Shown here: positions 1 through 11,822 of the stretch, one piece after another
Layout: every line of letters starts with the position of its first letter
Position numbering within the stretch: position 1 is the first letter of the stretch
NCBI GenBank assembly: GCA_021464415.1
Contig: CM038468.1
Span: forward strand, 186,001-250,000
DNA length: 64,000 nucleotides
Direction of reading: 5' to 3'
Source: Lonicera japonica
Taxonomy: Eukaryota; Streptophyta; Magnoliopsida; Dipsacales; Caprifoliaceae
Made by a program: the position numbers and the translations under genes
Notes under the pieces: generated by a model
Seen by the model: the letters and a program-made list of their open reading frames with translations, nothing else
Databases searched by the model: none
Told to the model about the DNA's origin: nothing

Positions 1-2100
1 GTCCAATTCACACTCCTCGTGGGTCAAAACAGGGCACAAAGTAGGCCTACTGCAAAATTCCGGTCATTTGGTCGCGTTTCGGCAGAGCGCTGTCTTTGGT
101 GAATTTTTGAGAAAAATATATCCATAATTTGGTAAACCTTCCTCTTAGAAAGTTGTATATCTTTGAAATACCTTTCCGTGGACATAAAGAACGCCTCAAT
201 CGGAGTTCCGCGCGAAAAGTTATGGCCAAAACAAAAACAGTGCTTCAGAGCCCAAAATTTAAACCGCGGACCGGTATGGTGTTTTTGGCATACCGGTCCG
301 GCACCAAAATTTTGGGAAAATTGACCCCCGCAGACCGCTATTGGGTATTTTGCAAACCGGTCCACCAGTTAACTATTTCCACCGACTTAAGCAAGTTTTT
401 AAGCTATTTTTCCACCTTTTTCAACCCAACTTCAACCCAAACTCTTCCATACTCCTCTAGAGAGTTCTAGAGGGCTCTAGAGAGAGAAAGAGAGATTTTT
501 ACGCATTTCTTATCCCCAGTCGAAGAATCAAAGCTTCAAATCAATCAAACATCATTCTTCTTCACTATTCATCATCTTCTAACTTGGTTTTCTTCTAGAA
601 AAGCTCAAGCATGAGCTTTGGCTACGCGAGTTGGGGTCTATACATCATTGATTGGGGGTTTTGTTATTCTAAGGATGTGGTGAAGCAAGAGCTTGACGAT
701 TTCACCAAACAGGGCTTCGGTTTACAACTTTCTTCATTCTTTTGGTCTATATACTTGAGGTAGGGGTTATATGTTTTCCAAACTTGATGATATGATTTTA
801 TTTATCTAAAGATGAGTGATTTTATTCATATATGTTCGATATGAAGCACATACTTCTTTGTTATTGATTATACAAGAATGATTTTATACATATATGTTAA
901 TATGTTGATCATATCATTGGATATACATAAGTTTTGCGTGATTGAGTTATGATTTTACGATATGAAGCAAGATATGCCATCTAAGCTCCATAATTACATG
1001 TTATTAATTCATACGGATGTTCTTTGAATGTATATGTGTTGGTTTGACAAGAAAATGATTAGTAAAGGGTTTCGTATACACCAAAGAACATGGACGTGAA
1101 TTGGTTAGAGTTTATATGGCATATGTAATACCCCATACTTTAAATTGTAATACCCCATACTAATCAGTTGAGACAATTGTTGAGAAAATTGGTATGATAA
1201 TAATCAGTTGATGTGATATTACGGACTGTGGTCCAATCGTTAATTATTTGTTGGTTTTCACCTGAGACGGAGAGGCCATATTTTGGTTATATATGTTATT
1301 ATCTTGATACTTTTTCTCTTGAGGGCGGTCAGGCCCATTGTCATTATGATTATGAAGTTGTTCAGCTTTGGTATCTCTTGCGGGCGGTCAGGCCCAATGT
1401 TATGATTATTATGGTTCGGTTTAGCTTTGGCACTTCTCTTGGAAAGGTGGCCCACATTCTGTTCTGGTGATTCGACGTAATGGTTGACACAAAGGGAGGT
1501 AACCTAGATATGCACGAGCATGCATTGATTTTGTGAAATCATGATATTTACATGGATTGATGGTTAAGGAGTAGATTATCATCAAATTGCATTGTTTCAT
1601 AGAATTATGGTTGAAGTATAAACTATTACCAAATTAATGGTTTTGCTATTCAAACACGTTATCCCCTATATTCCCCCTTACTGAGCTGAGAGCTCACCCC
1701 GTTTTCTAACTAATGCAGGTACACATGGGACGTGTAATGTTAACAATACGGCGAGTTCGGGATCCAAATAGAAAGCTCTGATATAGATTCTTTTTTGTTG
1801 TGTATATGTTAGCTCGGGAAGCCAAGGCTAGCCCGAAGTATTGTATATTATCTTAACTTACTTAGTTGGTCTGTATAATGGTTACAAGCTTGTGTAGGAA
1901 CCTTACCATTGTTTTGACACCTTATGCTTGGTTGACACGTGACAGAAACATTAAACGTATGTAAGAAAAAGCAATCATCCTATATATCGGTGTTTGATCT
2001 GACATGTGTTATATATGTTGCTTGAACCATTTATATTTATATTTATATACTCATTTATATACTCAGTTAAATTGATAACTGAATCGAATGATGAATAAAT
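1..2100 (+). repeat. Truncated Tekay/Del-like Gypsy LTR
   Basis: The first ~480 bases align by eye with the solo LTR at 30109-30560: same order of a GTCCAATTC-type start, a 'CAGAGCGCTGTCTT' block, the 'CTTTCCGTGGACATAAAGA' block and an 'ATCGGAGTTCCG' block. Position 1 therefore lies about 320 bases inside an LTR whose start is outside the window. At 1124-1139 and 1146-1161 a 16-base TGTAATACCCCATACT motif is repeated; it resembles the TGTAACACCCC start of this LTR class and may mark a nested or duplicated LTR edge. The stretch 1680-1720 has the 'ACTGAGCTGAG...CACCCC' text typical of these LTRs. The right edge near 2100 is approximate. No coding capacity is credible. Confidence 0.6.
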
Positions 2101-2554
2101 GTTGAATACACTGTTGTTCTAACCGCACAATATGAAAATTAAACTAACCTAACAATTGTTTTAAAGAAAGAAAAAAAAATCACTCAAAAGTTCGATCGTC
2201 AGACAAGCGCAAAAGCTCCCAGAAAGTGACAATACTCTCAGCCTCTCTGCTTTATTGATTCTTAATTGTGCGTACCCTAAAATATGAAATATATGGCCTT
2301 TTATATGTCCCATAAGTGTCTCTAGTCGTGGGTTGGACGATCTTTGAAGAAACGGGTCGAAAAGAGCCAAAAACCGAAAACGAACAAAAAAAAGAGGTGG
2401 GATCGATCCTCATGTATTTTTATTTATTTATTTATTTTTCTTTTGGCTGCTTCTTTTTTTGCTCATAATGTTTTGTTCTGAACTCCGATTGATGCTCTGT
2501 TTTAGCCTATGTGTAGGTAATTTAAAGCTCTACAACTTCTATTTCTTAATATTT
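2101..2554. other. Unassigned AT-rich spacer with LTR-like fragment
   Basis: No gene is visible. Bases 2465-2554 resemble 13520-13615 in the Athila-type LTR (a 'GAACTCCGATTGA' block, then 'CTCTACAACTT' and 'TTTCTTCAAATTC'), so this is probably a small LTR scrap fused to the SIRE LTR tip that follows. The rest is simple AT-rich sequence including a TTTA run near 2420. Confidence 0.4.
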
Positions 2555-2615
2555 CTTCAAATTCTTAAGTTTTAAAAACCCTATTCCCCTATCTACGGTT
2601 GGTTTCTGACCAACA
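2555..2615 (+). repeat. End of truncated 5' LTR (SIRE copy 1)
   Basis: The stretch 'AAGTTTTAAAAACCCTATTC' and the terminal 'TTTCTGACCAACA' match the last bases of the 3' LTR ending at 6543 (TTTCTGATCAACA). Everything upstream of about 2555 has been replaced by unrelated repeat sequence. Confidence 0.75.
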
Positions 2616-2617
2616 AT

Positions 2618-2629
2618 TGGTATTAGAGG
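2618..2629 (+). other. Primer binding site, initiator tRNA-Met type
   Basis: TGGTATTAGAGG follows the LTR end after two bases. It differs by one base from the plant initiator-Met primer-binding consensus TGGTATCAGAG that starts minus-strand DNA synthesis in Copia elements. Confidence 0.75.
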
Positions 2630-2671
2630 TTTCACTCTTACTTTGATTTCACAATCTTAGAGTCTACGATC

Positions 2672-3790
2672 ATGTCTTTTTATCAAGGAACTGGCCTTTC
2701 TGAAGGTGCTTCTATTTATAGACAGCCATTATTTGATGGCAAAAACTATAGCTATTGAAAAAATAGAATGCGTACATTTTTACAAGTTAGTGATTTTGAA
2801 TAATGGAGGGTTACACGTGTTGGACCCTATGAGATTACCTAAACCAATTATAGGCTAGGGAAATGTTATTCCTAAATCGATATCCAAATATAACGAGCAT
2901 GATATCAAGAAAATTCAATTCAATGCTAAAGCTTTAAACTCATTACATTTTGCATTGACTATGGAAGAATATAACAAAATCTCTAGTTGCAAAATCGCAA
3001 AAGAGATTTGGGACAAGCTTGAGGTTGCCTATGAAGGAACCTCTCAAGTTAAAAAGGATAATATACATATACTTGTCCATGATTATGAATTATTCAAAAT
3101 GGAGCCTAATAAATCTCTTACTTCTATGTATAGTAGATTTTCTATTCTCACTAATGCTTTGGACCTTCTTGGCAAGGTTTATTCTAATGAAGAGAAGATT
3201 AGAAAAATTCTTAGGATTTTTCCAAAGAAGTGAAGGCCTACAGTGACGGCTATACAAGAAGTTAAGAATCTCAAAACTCTTAGCATGGATAAGCTCTTGA
3301 GTTTTCTTAAAACCCATGAGAAATAGTTGAAAAGAGAAAATGAAGTGAATGCAAAATCGAAAAAGACTCTAACCCTCAAAGCAAGCCAACATGAGGATGA
3401 CATTGAATCAATGGGAGGAGATGAAGACAAGGCACTTCTCTCTAGGAAGTTTAAAAAATTCCTAGTAAATAAGAAATACTCTCAAGAGAAGGTCAACTAT
3501 AATTCCTCGTCCTCAAAGAACTTCAATGATTGATCAATTCAACCCAAAATTGATAATGAGGAAGAAAGTGCTTTCATTGTCATGAAACGGGACATTACAA
3601 GTCAAATTGTCTGATTAGTAGACATGATAAAAAGAGAGAAGAAAGAAAAATTGTATAAGAGATTGAAACATGCACTCAAATGACCTTTAAGCGATTCGGA
3701 ATAAGAGGAATCCGATATCGATTCAATTGATGAAGAGATGGCATACCTTTGCCTTATGGAAAAAGATGGAAATGCATACAAATCTTTGCC
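2672..3790 (+). pseudogene. SIRE gag pseudogene
   Basis: Starting at the ATG at 2672, the conceptual product begins MSFYQGTGLSEG and contains FDGKNYSY followed by an in-frame stop. A readable central block (2955-3233) has 'YNKISSCKIAKEIWDKLEVA' and 'KVYSNEEKIRKILR', shared with the gag at 18325-18600. A zinc-knuckle remnant (CFHCHETGHYK) is legible near 3570-3600. Several stops and frame changes separate these blocks (for example after the FPKK at 3233 and the stop at 3531). In an intact element Gag would form the virus-like particle and bind RNA. Here it cannot be made. Confidence 0.8.
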
Positions 3791-3799
3791 TCATCGATG

Positions 3800-4138
3800 A
3801 TGCATACTTGGTGCTACCATTTTCTCTCCATGGCCTTGATCCTTTTTTGATGTTGCCATAGGGGGAGAAAATGTGTGTATGGTGATCAATGTTAGTAAGA
3901 CTTTTAATTGCTTTATGTCTTTAACATTGATACTTGTTTTCTTTTGAAAACTTTATTTGAGATCAAAAATGATTTTTGGTTTTGAAACTATCTTAAATAT
4001 TTGCAATACTTTTTAATTGTCATTTATATTATCTATGCATAAATTGAGGGGGAGCATATTCTATTTACTTCATATGCTATTTATGCTCATTACTGATAGC
4101 ACACATTACTTTATTGTAATCATTAGAAAGAGGGAGAT
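3800..4138 (+). other. 3' untranslated tail with multiple polypurine tracts
   Basis: Purine-rich tracts occur at about 3860-3869 (GGGGGAGAAA), 4046-4054 (GAGGGGGAG) and 4127-4138 immediately before the 3' LTR. Repeated GGGGGAG tracts before the LTR are characteristic of Sireviruses and prime plus-strand synthesis. No gene is present. Confidence 0.65.
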
Positions 4139-6543
4139 TGTTGATCTTATAGGTCTTAATCTTATTTTGATACTAATAATAACTTAATCATGTGTAATTG
4201 AAAATGTTTCTTGAATTAAGTTTATAGTTTATTTACTTGAAAATTCAAGAAGAGCATGATTTGTACAAATGAAGCATGCCACATGACAAGGATCATTCAA
4301 TCCATATCCGATCAAGTCAACATTGCACTGGACAAGTCAAGGAGATCAATTTCATCACAATGCAATTCATGAAAATCAAGATCAAAGAAATATGCAAAAA
4401 GGTTCAAAGCAAAAGCTTTAAGTGAAGTCAATTGAAGAAACAAATTGAAGCATTCAATGACTCGACTATTCGTCAATTGAGTGAGTGCTTAGGATTTATG
4501 TAAAGTGTCTTGATTGATTATTTTTATAGCTCAAACATGTTCACATATCATTCATAGATTGATTGCAAACAAGTTTGAATTTAAAAGCCTTTGAAAACAT
4601 CATTATACAAAAACCGGTTTTCAAATAATTCATATTAAATTCAATCGATCATATTTTGAGTTTTTCCGAAAATAGGTGTTTTAGGAACATATTTTTGAGG
4701 TTCCCAGAGCATTAGAATTGATTTTGGAGCTAAAATGCAAAGTCCAAAAATTGAGAGTTTTGTCCCGATGGACAGTGCCCATCAGTTGACTGATTAGCTG
4801 TTGGAAATATGACTTTTTACCATTTTTCGTACCAAACCTCTCAAACGACTATATCATCATTGGGACTATATATTGGACATCTAAGACACATTTTGACAAG
4901 CTTGAGCACATACACAAACTCATTTTTCATCTATTTATCATACTCAAGTATTCAAGCCTTTGTTTTGATCAATCATTCTTCATTGAGTTATAAATCTTGA
5001 TCAAACTTGATAACTCTATTATAAGCTTCAAATACACTTGAGAGTTATTGTATCTTGGTGTTCATCACTAAATCAATTGTATTCAACAATTTGTGAGAAG
5101 AATCACACTTGAGTTGAGTGTTGTGAGAAGAATAACATTTGTTGAGTATAGTGAGTAGGATTACACTTGTAGCAGTTTGATTTTCACTCGGAAGAAAATT
5201 GGTTTTCAGTGGAACTTCTCTGGGGCACTATTCGGGCACGGATGTATGGTCTAAACAACCAAACCGCGAGTAGGGATGGCAACGGGGAAGTTCGGGGCCA
5301 GGTAGGCATTACCCATCCCCGAAATCGTGAACTAAAACCGGCCCCAGAATCATTAAAATCGGTTCGGGTAGTGACCAGAACAGCCTGGTTCGGGTCCGGG
5401 TACCCCGCAGGTACCCACAAAATTATTTTATTTTTATTTTTTTTTAAAAAAAGGCACTTTATTTGCACTAGATTCTGATTCTCATTCCTCCTTAACAAAA
5501 GTGAAACAATAGAAAATCAATTTACTAAATATCATTATCTCATAATAGAAAATAAAGCTCAATTTACACGGCACACAGCCACACCACATATACTAGATCT
5601 CACAATCAAATCACAAATCTACAAATCACAATCAACACAACATAGAGTTCAAAAGATCTCACAATAGAAAGATCTAAACCACAAATCTACAAATCAAATA
5701 GAGAGATAGAGAAGATCGAGAAGGATCAAGAGAGCGAGAAAGTGTGTGTATATGTGTATATATATAAAGAGAGGGAGAGAATTGCAGCGTATGCCGTGTG
5801 AGTCGTGTACTCGTGTGATCTCTGTGAGAGGACACCGGAGAGGAGAGGGAGCGAGGCGGCGAGAGGACACCGGACAGGGAGTGAGAGAGCGCCGAAGAGG
5901 AGAATGAGCGAGGCAACGAGCAAACGCCGGACAGGGAGTGAGAGACTGAGAGAGCGCCAGAGAGGAGAAGGCCGGAGAGTGAGAGTGAGACTGTGATTCT
6001 GTGAGAGAGCGCCGGAGTCTGGAGATAAGAGGAAGGGAGGCGGAGTGCAGTGTGTCGAGTGTGAGAGTGTGAAGATGTGAATTGTGTAAACAGAAAACCC
6101 TATGCGGCTGCCTATTAATTTATTAAAACTAATTAGTAATTATATATTTATATATATATATATAAATATATTTTTGGGTAGGTCTTTGGGGATGGGTACC
6201 CAGATACCCGGAACCGCCCCGGACCCGGACTCGAAAAATGCTACCCGAAATAGACCCATTCGGGTAAAAACCCTTGAGTACCCGAACCCGTGGTTATTTT
6301 TGCCATCCCTAACCGCGAGAACAAAACGTCATTGGTAAATCGGTTTAATCTTTTTAACTCAAGCTATTTATTTTCTTGTTATATCATTGCTTGATCTTGG
6401 ATTTGTTTGATTTATTTGCTTGTTTGCTTGATATATTTATTTAGCTTAGTTGTATTGCTTAAACATTTTTAGAAAGCTTTTCAATTCCGTATTAAGTTTT
6501 AAAAACCCTATTCCCCCCCTTTAGGGTTGATTTCTGATCAACA
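4139..6543 (+). repeat. 3' LTR of SIRE copy 1
   Basis: Begins TGTTGATCTTATAGG directly after a polypurine tract and ends TTTCTGATCAACA, giving inverted TGTTGATC/GATCAACA ends. It is 2405 bases with a 1041-base hAT insertion plus its 8-base duplication inside, so about 1.36 kb originally, comparable with the 1560-base 3' LTR at 26842-28401. The two LTRs share order and text (for example 'GAGTGAGTGCTTAG', 'ACAAAAACCG', the Leu-rich AT text and the pre-terminal 'AAAACCCTATTC'). Confidence 0.8.
5271..6311. mobile_element. Non-autonomous hAT transposon, 1041 bp
   Basis: Terminal inverted repeats TAGGGATGGCAA (5271-5282) and TTGCCATCCCTA (6300-6311) are perfect over 12 bases. An 8-base target-site duplication ACCGCGAG flanks it at 5263-5270 and 6312-6319, the size diagnostic of the hAT superfamily. 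Subterminal parts are rich in GGTACCC/CCCGAAC text; the middle holds GAGAGAGCGCCGG-like low-complexity repeats (5820-6030). No transposase is encoded, so movement would need a transposase from elsewhere. Confidence 0.9.
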
Positions 6544-7100
6544 TTTATTTTATATAAATTAACTCCTAAGGTCATATACCAATTAACACTCTTTTAAGAT
6601 CAATTTATACACTTTTCAAAGAGCAATTTTGCATCACACCACTTAGGGTTTTAATCAAACTTCATGACAAATTTAGTGTCTTCATCAAAGAACAATAAAT
6701 CCAAAAACCTGTTATTGAAGTGTGAGGCTATTAAGGAGATCGGAACGAGTCCAAGGCGTGTGATACGTTGTGTTCTAAATCGATCGATTCGAAGAGAAAT
6801 GTGCTGCACTAGAGGTTACTTCTAGAAGTTGTTCTTGAATGATTCAAGACTGTACGCCTGTGTCAGTTAGTGATTAATTGATTATGTACCTCTTGTGTTT
6901 ATTATAATGAGATTTGCTTTTAAGGATTAGTCCTGAACTGTAGGGATACTTCGTTAATTATGGTGTTGATATTATGTTTGATTATTTGATTTACTTGACG
7001 CATGTTAGACAATATTAAATAGATTTTCCAGAATTACTTCACATTCGTAAGTTTTTCAGTTAACCCCTTTGCGCGGCTCTCACATATTTGTTAAAGTAAA
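6544..7100. other. No recognisable feature
   Basis: AT-rich sequence without coding potential, tandem structure or recognisable ends. It lies between the SIRE 3' LTR and a Tat-type LTR and is probably older repeat debris. Confidence 0.4.
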
Positions 7101-8818
7101 CAATCTGCCTTACTATACATTCCTATCTTAGGAAAAACAAAAGCCATACAATGCATTTCCTAGTGAAGAAAACCCTATAGGAACACCTCGTTACGCAGTG
7201 ATTTTAAAACATTAAGGGGATTCATGCAAGAGTTGCAAAATGAAGTGTCCCCGTTATTGTCCTAGTCTCTTTGTTTCACAAAGATCCTAGGCCGAGAGGG
7301 TTTTTGAACACCCCATTTTACGACCTTCGTAAGAATCGATTTTTTAAAAAAATGCACAGTATTTGTGTCGAGAGTGAAACTCACTAGGTCATTAAAAAAT
7401 CCTGAAAGACCTATGCATGCAACAAGGAAGTCTATAAGGGAAATTGAGGTTATACGTGTCCATAATTTTGTTTTCAAAAAGATCAAAACGGAACTGGTAG
7501 CAACCGAGTGGCAAACAAAACTTTTATGGTAAATTAACCAATCCCGTGTTATGATCCCAATCAAGGATAGACATATCCCAGCATTTTACACAAGTTCACG
7601 ATCATATCAAGCCAAATCGGGTGCATTTCATATGCGAAATGACACTTTTTAGCCGATCAAAAGCCTAGTAACAAGCTCTAGCTAGATAATCCATCCAACG
7701 AGAGAATGATATGTGGCATGAGAGCTTGTTACGACAAGTGCACTTGCCGTACGACAAGTGGTGTTTTCCCAGGTTATAAGCTATGTTGCTTGCTTTTTAA
7801 GGATTGTACAGCTATATATTGAACCCCTTCCTCTGATATTTTTCATCAATAAAGACTGGGATTTCGTGGTACACTCCAAAAAACTAGTATTCTCTCCCTC
7901 CTAGAGAGCTTTGGTATAATTTTCCATCTCCGATTTTCCTTAATTACCAGTCTTTATAATTTAGACTATTGTCTGCATAATACTATCACTGCATAGCTTT
8001 CCAAAATCTCTCTTCAAACTATTTTCCAAAATTAAAGGTATATTAAAAACCCTAATCATGTTCTAAAAATAATATGATTACTTTCTTACTTTTCAAAATT
8101 TTGAATTAGCAGTATTGTTATATTACTTTCTTACTTTTCAAAATTTTGAATTAGCAGTATTGTAATACGAAGGATCAATCATCACTATATATCCGATCTA
8201 ACTCATAAATTGCGGTGCATATGTGACAAATACTTGATAATGAGAACATTGATGCCATCTATATCGATTTAATCAATAGACTGTGGTGTACGATTGGTCA
8301 ACTAATCTCATATTATATTAGATATAAGATTCCACATTGAATTAGTTTTCGAAAAGCCAAAGCTTTACAAAATCACTGGTATTATTGCATTTACTATTCT
8401 CAAAACATATTTCCCAAATCACGTACCACACACGGATTTCCAACATCTTGGGCGAACTAGGAAACACGTGGTCTTCATACCTTTCCCAAAATCCTATTTT
8501 CTAGAGTAAGCACGGAAAGCTGTAAAGGAATAGCAATAGCACCCAAAAGCTAAATTACAAACAAGCACATATCTTAATTAAGAGACCGACAGGGCGGATT
8601 GAGTGCCTAACATCTTTGCAGTTTGTAACTTAAGACCCAAATTCTTCGAATCAACTGATTTTACATACATTATGTATAAGAGTATATTTAGTCCACAAAT
8701 ACGTCTCTTTTACACGAGACTTTTGTTTGTTTATTAAAACTGAATGACGACTCTGACACTTTTCAAAAAAAAATGAATCGCCACCCATAAGGACTGGCAT
8801 CGAGAAGACGAGTTCTCA
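7101..8818 (+). repeat. Fossil Tat/Ogre-type LTR (left edge approximate)
   Basis: Three landmarks are shared with the LTRs of Tat elements A and B. These are a block at 8581-8620 (GAGACCGACAGGGCGGATTG, then GAGTGCCTAACATC), a primer-binding-like TGACGACTCT at 8745-8754, and a terminus AGTTCTCA at 8811-8818 corresponding to GGATTCTCACA. A TATA box (7812-7820) and an AATAAAG signal near 7846 define U3 and R. No primer binding site follows the end. Instead sequence antisense to a gag begins at once, so this is a 3' or solo LTR inserted in another element. The left boundary is not resolved. Confidence 0.5.
7743..7820 (+). promoter_or_regulatory. LTR promoter with 16-base imperfect palindrome and TATA box
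   Basis: CTTGCCGTACGACAAG (7743-7758, one mismatch from perfect symmetry) overlaps a CAAGTGCACTTG palindrome just upstream. A TATA-like CTATATATT lies about 53 bases downstream at 7812. The layout repeats what is seen in Tat elements A and B with a different palindrome. Confidence 0.45.
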
Positions 8819-8819
8819 T

Positions 8820-10260
8820 AAACTCCAACAATGGTCAGTATCTTGACCATGATCTTTGTGATACGGGCAAGTCCCTCTTTCTTTTTGAGGTCTTCATTTT
8901 CCTAAGAGGATGGAGCTCTGCTTGGTCCATTTGCACGAATATTTCCCCTACAGGAACTATCAGGGGTGTGTACTGATGAGGTTTCTACTTGGCTTCAGGG
9001 TTGTTCTTGTCTTATTTTCCTTGTTCCTAGGGGATCCCTCATCCTCCTCATTTTTCCACAAAGGGACTAATTTTGAGAAGGTGGATAAATTTCTTCCTCT
9101 AAGGAATTCCCCAGCCTTGATTTGCTTGTCTAACTATTTCCTCAGGTTTGTCATATTAGGAGCTTCCTTTGCCATTGTCATTAAGCAATAAGGAGAACTC
9201 ACCCCTTTGAAAAAACTACCACTACTACCCATTCAAGTTACCTATCATTAGGCTTTCTTGATTGAACATGTGGTAGTAACTTTTCAAACTTTCTCTTCTT
9301 TTCTACTTGATAATAAAAAAAGTCGGCAAAGGGTTTGGTGTACTTTCTCCCACCAATAAAATGGGCAACAAACTTTGTTTCGAATTCTTGAAAATCATGG
9401 ATAGAGTTGGGAGGTAGGTGATTGTACCACATCTGGGCTGACCCCTTTAGTGTTTACGTTTAGAACATCCTGCTGTCCCATCAGGGTTTGGCATTACTGC
9501 CAACGATCCACGGGGTCACTTGAACCATCAAACGATTCAAACTTCAGAAGCTTGAACCTCGCTAGGACAGGGTAACTTTGGACTAAAAAAGACTAGGTGA
9601 CTCTGAGTCTTCTTCTTTTTGGACACAAAGTGGTGGCTAGGGGTCCCTCACATAGCTCTTATCATTTCTTTGATCTGGTTTTTGACCTCCATTTTAACCC
9701 TATCTTCAATCTTTTCCGTAGAGATGAAAGTCATGCCTGCATTCCCCCCCTCTATAAGAGATTCTTGCTCATTTTATTGGCCAAATAAGGTTGGAACTCT
9801 GCTATCACCCTCTACTCCTTGTATTGGGCAAGCATGGTTGGATTTTCTTTTTGAGATCCTGGACATAACAGGCTTCCTGACCTCCTGTCTCCTTTGCAGG
9901 TCTTCCTCTCCGGGTCAATCCTCCTTGATTCCTTTCTTGGTAGGATCATTGTTTCTTTGTTGAGAACGATTGTGAGACCCTTCCCTTCCACTGCCTCTTT
10001 CATGTCCTCCTTCTCCATTATCAGACCCTTGTCCGTTTGCAAAGCTGAATGAGGTGGGGGTGACCAGGCAAAGGGAAGAGTGCATCTTTATTAGGGGTCA
10101 TGTGACCTTTCGTTCCTTTTGTGTTGTCTAATAATATGTTATACGGATTCCGAGGAAGAGCCACCCTCTTCTCCTTCTTTATCTTCCTAGACACGGCCCA
10201 CCCTATGCTTCCTCAACGGTCTCTCTATTTTGTTTTGAAGGACTTGACTCGGCAAAAACA
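8820..10260 (-). pseudogene. Ty3/gypsy gag remnant
   Basis: Read on the minus strand, the best block (9432-9238) gives MWYNHLPPNSIHDFQEFETK followed by KFVAHFIGGRKYTKPFAD, the Retrotrans_gag capsid signature. Just upstream a fragment reads FKLLKFESFDGSSDPVDRW. At 8860-8835 a DHGQDTDHC remnant of the zinc-binding 'KDHGHDTEEC' region can be seen. Frames change repeatedly and stops are frequent. The gag is cut by the LTR end at 8818 and on the other side by the Athila-type LTR end at about 10270. Lineage is probably Tat; I cannot exclude another non-chromovirus gypsy. Confidence 0.6.
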
Positions 10261-11822
10261 ACACGAGTTATTACACCCAAGTGCATGTGGTCGGTCAAGT
10301 AATAAATATTCCGTAAGTCTGAGGTCGATCCACGGGGAGGAGGGTAATTCTTTGAGTTAAGAATGTTTCTTTCAAGAGGAAGATGAGAAAAATAAAGAAA
10401 AGACGAAATATGGAGAAAATGGAATGTAGATTGATAACTAAAATAACTAGTGGCAATAAAACTAAATAAAACATGCAACTAAAACTAATCCTAAAAGTAG
10501 CGAAATATTACTATGCTAAAAGAAACTAAACTAACATAATAAGATCATGGAATAAAGCTAAATAAAATAAATAATAAAAACAGCGTGCTAAATTAATTAA
10601 ATGTGTGAAAAAATTTAACTAAAATTTAGAATAAAAAGTGTTAGGGGTATCCATAACTTCCGGGCAATACAATGGGCAATTCGGTGGACCAGGAATCCTT
10701 TTTTAATTAATTTTTCTTTAAAAATCAGCCTATTATCCATGAGCTAATTGATCTCATAAAATCATATATTTCGCAATAATTCATATGTGATATAAACTAT
10801 TTGTACCAATATTTATTATGGAATCAATTGGCCTTACTTAATTTTACCGAAAACACTTGTTTATTAAAGTGAAGTAGTGCTTGACACTACAAAATATTTT
10901 ATTAAAAGTGAGTTTAGAAATATTAAGTAAAAGCCACAATTTAATTCAAAGAGGCTAAAATATGATTAAAATCAAATTTGAACTAAAACGGGTGGTGGAA
11001 ACACAAAATTGGCGATTTCGATATCAAAAGTAAGGATTAAAATTACTATCGAAAACAGCGCGCTCTAGTTTGAAATCTAAGAGGATACATAACCAATTAA
11101 TATAGAAAGTATAGACCACTCTCTAAGTCAACCGGTTAGGATTTAGCGCAAAAACAACGATTCAAACTAATTTGGTTCTTTTGCCAAATTTTTTTTATTA
11201 AATTTATTATCAAAATATGTGATTAGCATACTAAAATAATAATTTAATAAAAATCAGATTTATAATGACCTATTAACCTATGAAAAGTTAATTAGAATTG
11301 AATTCGGGTCCTAAAAATTATCGCGTCGGCATACCCGTTCCTTACGGACCCCTAACTAACGAATTAGCCAAACATATCTAATAAATTCATGCTCGATAAA
11401 ATAATTAAATAAAACAGCATGTATAATTTATAAATTAAAAATTAATAATCTAAGCATATAAATTGTACGAGATAAATTAACAATGCAATAAATAAATTAA
11501 GAACATGTAATTGAAGTACGTGCATAATCCAACAATTAAATCTGAAAATTAATCTTCAAAATTGTACTTAAATACTTCGTCTTTAACTCCAAATTAACAC
11601 AAAAAAAATAATGAAAGTGGTACAATCGAGTCCTTAATGTGTAGAAGAAAAATTGAATAAAGAAAGATAAAAAGAAAGAATGGAGAGAGAGAGAGAGAGG
11701 GACGGCTGTTGGTGTGTTGTCGTTGGCTGTTGCTGTGTGATGGTGATTTTATGATTTATATATATATATATATATATATTATAAACCTAATTTAATTAAG
11801 TGTGCCAATGGGTCATGGGCTT

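Larger units (their letters stand above)
2555..6543 (+). mobile_element. Decayed SIRE-lineage Ty1/copia element (pol deleted)
   Basis: Order seen: a 60-base remnant of the 5' LTR end, initiator-Met-type primer binding site, a stop-riddled gag, a short tail with several polypurine tracts, and a 3' LTR at 4139-6543. The gag is clearly related to the second copy at 18104-18700, which assigns the lineage. Protease, integrase, reverse transcriptase and RNase H are all missing, so the element is an internal deletion derivative or a recombinant. No target-site duplication could be recognised because the 5' LTR is truncated. Confidence 0.75.

Noticed and set aside
24..470. Overlapping ~113-codon frames at the window start
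   Set aside because: They lie in an LTR and have no domain; the homologous stretch in the solo LTR does not keep the frame.
8910..9191. 93-codon plus-strand frame as a gene
   Set aside because: It is the antisense of a decayed gag; the minus strand shows the recognisable capsid text next to it.
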